Source: Chloroflexi bacterium RBG_16_70_13
GTDB lineage: Bacteria > Chloroflexota > Limnocylindria > Limnocylindrales > CSP1-4
Reading direction: 5' to 3'
Assembly (NCBI GenBank): GCA_001795245.1
Contig: MGOD01000133.1
Span: forward strand, 17,552 to 24,317
DNA length: 6,766 bases
Under the pieces are notes generated by a model, which did not search any database, was not told the DNA's origin, and saw only the letters and a list, made by a program, of their open reading frames with translations. Positions 5,971-6,766 of the stretch are shown piece after piece. Numbering within the stretch: position 1 is the stretch's first letter; each line of letters starts with the position of its first letter. A program made the translations under genes and the position numbers.

Positions 5971-6134
5971 TCACGCCGCAGCCAACGCCCGACGCACCAG
6001 GCGACGGACGGGATAGCGCCCGGATTTCGCCGACATGTCACGGTTGGATCCTACGAAGGGCCAGCACCGGCCCGAGCCTCGCGACCCCTGACAGGCCGTG
6101 GCCTCGGCCGTTGACGTTGCAGTGACCTCGAGGT

Positions 6135-6162
6135 GGGAACGCAGGCGGACCGTGGGTCGTAT
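6135..6162 (+). promoter_or_regulatory. Possible ECF-sigma-like promoter for the lipoprotein gene
   Basis: GGGAAC (6135-6140), 17 nt of spacer and CGTAT (6158-6162) resemble the GGAAC / CGT pattern recognised by several extracytoplasmic-function sigma factors. Such a promoter would start transcription close to ATG 6170, giving a leaderless message. That would fit the lack of a well-spaced Shine-Dalgarno: AGGGG ends only about 1 nt before ATG 6170. The match is by eye. TTGACG at 6111-6116 is an isolated -35-like hexamer with no -10 partner at standard spacing. Confidence 0.3.
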
Positions 6163-6169
6163 GAGGGGC

Positions 6170-6766
6170 ATGCACCGCCGAAGCCGGATCCTTGCGCTGG
6201 GCGCGATCGTGGTCCTCAATGCCTGTGGATCGCCGTCGTCGCCGGCGTCATCGACCTCGCCGGCACCCGCCGCCAGCGCGTCCCTGGGACTCCCCTCGCC
6301 TACCGTGGCGCCGTTGCCCACGAGGGTCGTCCACCGGGGCCAGGCGGCGGTTGCCACGGGCGAGCCGATCGGGCTCGTCGACCTTTCCGGGCGGATCGTC
6401 ACCGACGACTTCGAGGATCTCTTCTCGATGGCGGTGGACGGCTCCGATTTCGTCCGGATCGCGGCGGACCCGGCCGGGCCCGAGTTCGACGGCTCGTGGT
6501 CGCCCGACGGCAACTGGATCGCCTACCGCGACTCCACGCGCGGCATCAACGAGGACGACGAGATCTTCATCGCCTCGGCCGACGGCACCAGCCGGCGCAA
6601 CCTGACCGACGATCCGGCCAACGACTGGGGGCCCGACTGGTCGCCGGACGGGACCACGATTGCCTTCAACTCGGACCGCGACCACCAGGCGGGACTCCGC
6701 GGCTACCTCGTCGCGCCCGACGGCTCCGGTCTCCGCCGGATCGAGGTCGAGGCCTGGATCGAATAC
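6170..6766 (+). CDS. Lipoprotein with TolB/WD40-like (PD40) beta-propeller repeats, 5' part
   Basis: An open frame runs from ATG 6170 to the window edge without a stop: 199 residues, cut at the 3' side. It begins with a short basic segment, HRRSR, and a hydrophobic stretch (7-16). A lipobox VLNAC with Cys19 predicts lipid attachment after export. A low-complexity Ser/Pro/Ala linker (20-48) follows. From about residue 65 come PD40-type repeats: GSWSPDGNWIAYR (108-120), EIFIASADGTSRRNLTDDPA (131-150), DWSPDGTTIAFNSDRD (156-171) and YLVAPDGSGLRRIEVE (179-194). These are the blades of a TolB-like propeller, normally a protein-interaction scaffold on the cell surface. A second in-frame ATG at 6161 is possible; 6170 is chosen because the candidate promoter overlaps 6161. 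Full-length relatives would have several more blades. The partner is unknown. Confidence 0.85.
   Translation, partial: MHRRSRILALGAIVVLNACGSPSSPASSTSPAPAASASLGLPSPTVAPLPTRVVHRGQAAVATGEPIGLVDLSGRIVTDDFEDLFSMAVDGSDFVRIAADPAGPEFDGSWSPDGNWIAYRDSTRGINEDDEIFIASADGTSRRNLTDDPANDWGPDWSPDGTTIAFNSDRDHQAGLRGYLVAPDGSGLRRIEVEAWIEY

Noticed and set aside
6035..6091. An 18-residue mini-ORF between the CHRD and lipoprotein genes
   Set aside because: It has an ATG and a stop but no Shine-Dalgarno or promoter, and no sign of coding selection.
1..6766. CRISPR arrays, tRNA/rRNA genes, transposases or attachment sites
   Set aside because: None seen: there is no regularly spaced repeat, no cloverleaf-like segment in the intergenic DNA, no transposase motif and no long terminal repeats.

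Overview
The window is very GC-rich (roughly 70% by eye) bacterial chromosomal DNA. Coding density is high, third positions are strongly G/C and some starts are GTG. At least one promoter-to-start spacing suggests a leaderless mRNA. This style, with BBE-type flavoproteins, a CHRD secreted protein and a TolB-like lipoprotein, fits a soil or sediment Chloroflexota (Limnocylindria-like) or an actinobacterium. The taxon is inference only: there is no rRNA or other marker gene here.

Layout. (1) 1-793: the 3' end of a small uncharacterised gene overlaps by 4 bp a nucleotidyltransferase-fold protein, a compact two-gene unit resembling AbiEii/DUF6036-type pairs. (2) 821-5304: four genes alternate in strand (-,+,-,+). 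They are a berberine-bridge-enzyme-like FAD oxidoreductase (-), an SRPBCC/polyketide-cyclase-like protein (+), a GlxA-type regulator with DJ-1/PfpI and AraC domains (-), and a second FAD oxidoreductase of the same family (+). Each oxidoreductase is divergent from its neighbour, across short intergenic regions (70 and 113 bp) that carry inverted repeats. The SRPBCC and regulator genes converge on a 44-bp gap. (3) 5481-5930: a small exported CHRD-domain protein with a strong ribosome binding site and a downstream GC-rich hairpin. (4) 6170-6766: the start of a lipoprotein with TolB/WD40-like repeats, cut by the window edge.

How the genes may work together. The block at 821-5304 looks like a small accessory module for oxidising and processing an unknown small molecule: two covalent-flavin oxidases, a hydrophobic-ligand-binding SRPBCC protein and a ligand-responsive regulator. 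The substrate cannot be read from sequence. The two oxidoreductases differ at the second flavin-anchor position (Cys134 versus Val127), so they are probably not redundant. Nothing here is clearly a new defence or mobile system. The best candidates for novelty are the 5' nucleotidyltransferase pair and the redox module.
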